Assembly (NCBI GenBank): GCA_964584325.1
Contig: CAZOZP010000038.1
Coordinates: forward strand, 1 to 35,579
Direction: 5' to 3'
Length of the DNA: 35,579 nucleotides
Source: CAZOZP01 sp964584325
GTDB lineage: Bacteria > Bacteroidota > Ignavibacteria > Ignavibacteriales > Melioribacteraceae
Shown piece after piece: positions 33,923-35,579 of the stretch; the first letter of the stretch is position 1; the number at the start of each line of letters is the position of its first letter. Below the pieces are notes generated by a model. It was not told the origin of the DNA and searched no databases. It saw only the letters and a program-made list of their open reading frames with translations. A program made the position numbers and the translations under genes.

Positions 33923-33938
33923 CATCTCTGTATTCCTT
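33923..33938 (-). promoter_or_regulatory. Ribosome site plus ATG-TAG start-stop before the first pilin-like gene
   Basis: On the minus strand AAGGA (33938-33934), an 8-base spacer and ATG (33925-33923) are followed at once by TAG (33922-33920), then GGAAATCAAAGTTTA and the ATG at 33904. The ribosome site fits the upstream ATG and not the downstream one. Confidence 0.55.
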
Positions 33939-34026
33939 ATGTTAACTTTTTTTCAAACCGTGATTTAACTGTCATTTCATATGCATAAATCGTGCCGCTA
34001 ACAAACTTAATATTAAACGCTTCACG

Positions 34027-34042
34027 GGGAAATAAATTTCCC
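34027..34042. promoter_or_regulatory. 16-base palindrome in the divergent promoter region
   Basis: GGGAAATAAATTTCCC is a perfect 7-2-7 dyad between the divergent pilin-like operon and the DUF4159 gene, about 60 bases before the latter. It is a candidate operator; it has no T run of terminator type. Confidence 0.35.
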
Positions 34043-34102
34043 TCATATTTTCATATTAATTATCGTAAATTTACTTCAGGAAATGAAAATTATTTGAATA
34101 GA

Positions 34103-34771
34103 ATGAGATTTAAATCACAATTAATACTAGTAATCTGTCTTTTTGCCTTTAGTTTAACGGTATTTGCTCAGGGATATGCGGGATTTAAGATTGCCAGGCT
34201 AAAATACAGCGGAGGGGGCGATTGGTATAATGACCCTTCTGCCGAGATTAATTTGTTAACATATATTGCAAAAGTGTCAAACATTGTTTCAGCCCCTGAT
34301 TATGTTTTTGTTGAAGCCGGTTCTCCTGAGATATTTTCTTATCCTTTTATATTTATGACAGGCCATGGGAATATTGTTTTTAATAAATCAGAAGCAGAAA
34401 ATCTCAGGAATTATTTGCTTCGCGGAGGCTTTCTTTATGTTGATGATGACTATGGAATAAACACTCCTTTCAGACGCGAACTTAAAAAAATATTTCCTGA
34501 AGGAGAGCTTCGTGAACTGCCTTTTGAATACGGATTGTATAATTGCCTTTTTAACTTTCCTTCAGGTCCGCCGAAAATACAGGAACATGATAATAAACCG
34601 CCGCAGGGTTTCGGTTTATTTATTGAAGGAAGACTGGCAGTGTATTATACTTATGAATCTAATCCATCTGACGGATGGGCAGATGCCGAAGTTCATAAAC
34701 TTCCTCCTGATGTAAGAGAAAAAGCTTTGAAATTCGGTGCAAATCTGGTGATATGGAGCCTGAGCAATTAA
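34103..34771 (+). CDS. DUF4159 domain secreted protein
   Basis: 222 residues from the ATG at 34103. A start at 33992 exists (GTG) but adds 37 residues before a clean signal peptide (LILVICLFAFSLTVFAQG), so I reject it. DUF4159 features are RLKYSGGGDWYNDPSAEINLL, FIFMTGHGNIVF, RGGFLYVDDDYG and FPSGPP, and the near-complete domain fills the mature protein. DUF4159 proteins usually stand in clusters with MoxR-type AAA ATPases, DUF58 and VWA/Bat proteins, with unknown function. The stop overlaps the start of the next gene in TAATG. Confidence 0.88.
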   Translation: MRFKSQLILVICLFAFSLTVFAQGYAGFKIARLKYSGGGDWYNDPSAEINLLTYIAKVSNIVSAPDYVFVEAGSPEIFSYPFIFMTGHGNIVFNKSEAENLRNYLLRGGFLYVDDDYGINTPFRRELKKIFPEGELRELPFEYGLYNCLFNFPSGPPKIQEHDNKPPQGFGLFIEGRLAVYYTYESNPSDGWADAEVHKLPPDVREKALKFGANLVIWSLSN

Positions 34772-35579
34772 TGTTGACAGATAATAATTATAAAATTCTT
34801 TTGGAAAAAGTTTTCTCTGCTTTCAGAAAATTTTCACATCTGGAATTGTTCAGATTATTATCTTTCTGGTTTTTTTTAGTAACGTCAATTCTTTTGCTTA
34901 TTGTTGTTCCCGAAGTGTTTCTTTTTCTTAGTTCCTCTGCAAGAAAAATTGTTATCGGGGTGTTTATTCTTATTGCATTCGCATCTTTTGTTGTTATCAA
35001 TTTTAAATCAATTAAACGAATTATTCTTCCGAAAAAAGTATTTGATCCGTCTGAAATGTCAGGTATAATCGGCAGCGGATTACCGGGAATCGGAGATGAA
35101 TTAAAAAACTGCTTTCAGATTGCCGTGGAAAGCAGAGAATACTATTCGGCGGATTTAATTCGCGCTGAAGTTGAAAGAATGCAAAAGAAGACTGAGTGTC
35201 TCGATTTCTCTTCAGTGTTCAAATTGAGACAATATCTCCGGATATATCTAAAGAACATAATCTCTGCAGCGGCAATTATGATTCTTGTATATGCAGTACC
35301 GGAATTGCATAATGCTGCTTCTAGAATCTATTATTATGAAATGGAATTTACTGCTGAGGGAAGTTTTGTTTTTAAGGTTTTTCCTGGAAATGCAAGTGTG
35401 ACTAAAGGTGAAAGAACGGATATCCGGATTGAAATAATTGGCGTGGAAGCATCTGATTTGACAATCAACATTAAGCACGCAGATCAGAATGATTTTATTC
35501 CTGTAATTCTTAGAAAAGATTCTTCGGGGATTTTCAAATACAATATAGCTTCATTGAACAATTCAATTAAATATTATGC
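34771..35579 (+). CDS. DUF4175-like membrane protein (3' end outside window)
   Basis: A frame starting at the TAATG overlap is open to the right edge; 269 residues are visible. Two membrane helices (about 31-53 and 59-77) are followed by a cytosolic helical part (GLPGIGDELKNCFQIAVESR), a third membrane helix (about 163-178) and the beginning of an Ig-like extracytoplasmic domain (FKVFPGNASVTKGERTDI). This order matches the DUF4175 family that stands beside DUF4159 genes. Only the N-terminal part is visible. Confidence 0.7.
   Translation, partial: MLTDNNYKILLEKVFSAFRKFSHLELFRLLSFWFFLVTSILLLIVVPEVFLFLSSSARKIVIGVFILIAFASFVVINFKSIKRIILPKKVFDPSEMSGIIGSGLPGIGDELKNCFQIAVESREYYSADLIRAEVERMQKKTECLDFSSVFKLRQYLRIYLKNIISAAAIMILVYAVPELHNAASRIYYYEMEFTAEGSFVFKVFPGNASVTKGERTDIRIEIIGVEASDLTINIKHADQNDFIPVILRKDSSGIFKYNIASLNNSIKYY

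Noticed and set aside
33992..34102. Longer N-terminus of the DUF4159 protein
   Set aside because: It would place 37 residues before a complete signal peptide and start with GTG in promoter-like DNA.
1..35579. CRISPR array, insertion sequence or prophage
   Set aside because: No regularly spaced repeats, transposase, integrase or phage structural genes are seen on either strand.

Overview
The window is AT-rich bacterial chromosome. Gene content points to the Bacteroidota/Chlorobiota side of the tree, most likely an Ignavibacteria-like member. The evidence is a secreted repeat protein with a type IX secretion (T9SS)-like C-terminal domain next to a PorV-type barrel, a Reg_prop/Y_Y_Y sensor kinase, a b558-type SdhC-SdhA-SdhB operon, and DUF6132, DUF4159 and DUF4175-like proteins. 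This placement is inferred from family content only; there is no rRNA in the window. Genes are densely packed, and five junctions use the same TAATG stop/start overlap.

Layout. (i) 1-7610, plus strand: a cell-surface operon of a 5'-truncated giant repeat protein, a PorV/PorQ-like barrel and a second outer-membrane barrel. (ii) 7607-10714, minus: a large propeller sensor histidine kinase that meets the barrel gene tail to tail. (iii) 10781-16330, minus: M13 peptidase, ABC exporter ATPase and permease, then two unknown proteins. (iv) 16467-17331, plus: DUF6132 and a membrane-anchored thioredoxin, closed by a terminator. (v) 17379-21879, minus: a long acidic protein, ObgE and an orphan BtuC/FecCD permease, all overlapping. 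(vi) 21942-25387, minus: sdhCAB with strong Shine-Dalgarno sites and its own terminator. (vii) 25693-27236, plus: a HEPN/MNT toxin-antitoxin pair and a HisN-type phosphatase. (viii) 27233-30369, minus: TruA, a DUF695-RraB protein and a TauE/SafE permease, preceded by a small unknown gene, an unlisted 54-residue ORF and a cluster of palindromes. (ix) 30457-33938, minus: four membrane-anchored pilin-like or PilX-like proteins with a terminator. (x) 34103 to the right edge, plus: DUF4159 and the start of a DUF4175-like protein.

Points most worth a second look are: the pilin-like operon, whose first gene has a good ribosome site followed by ATG-TAG directly before a conserved N-terminus; the palindrome cluster at 29670-29840; the small ORF or structured RNA at 30205-30369; the unknown acidic protein coupled to obgE; and the permease without partners coupled behind obgE. 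Nothing here is a clear CRISPR, prophage or insertion sequence. The HEPN/MNT pair is the only obvious accessory module.
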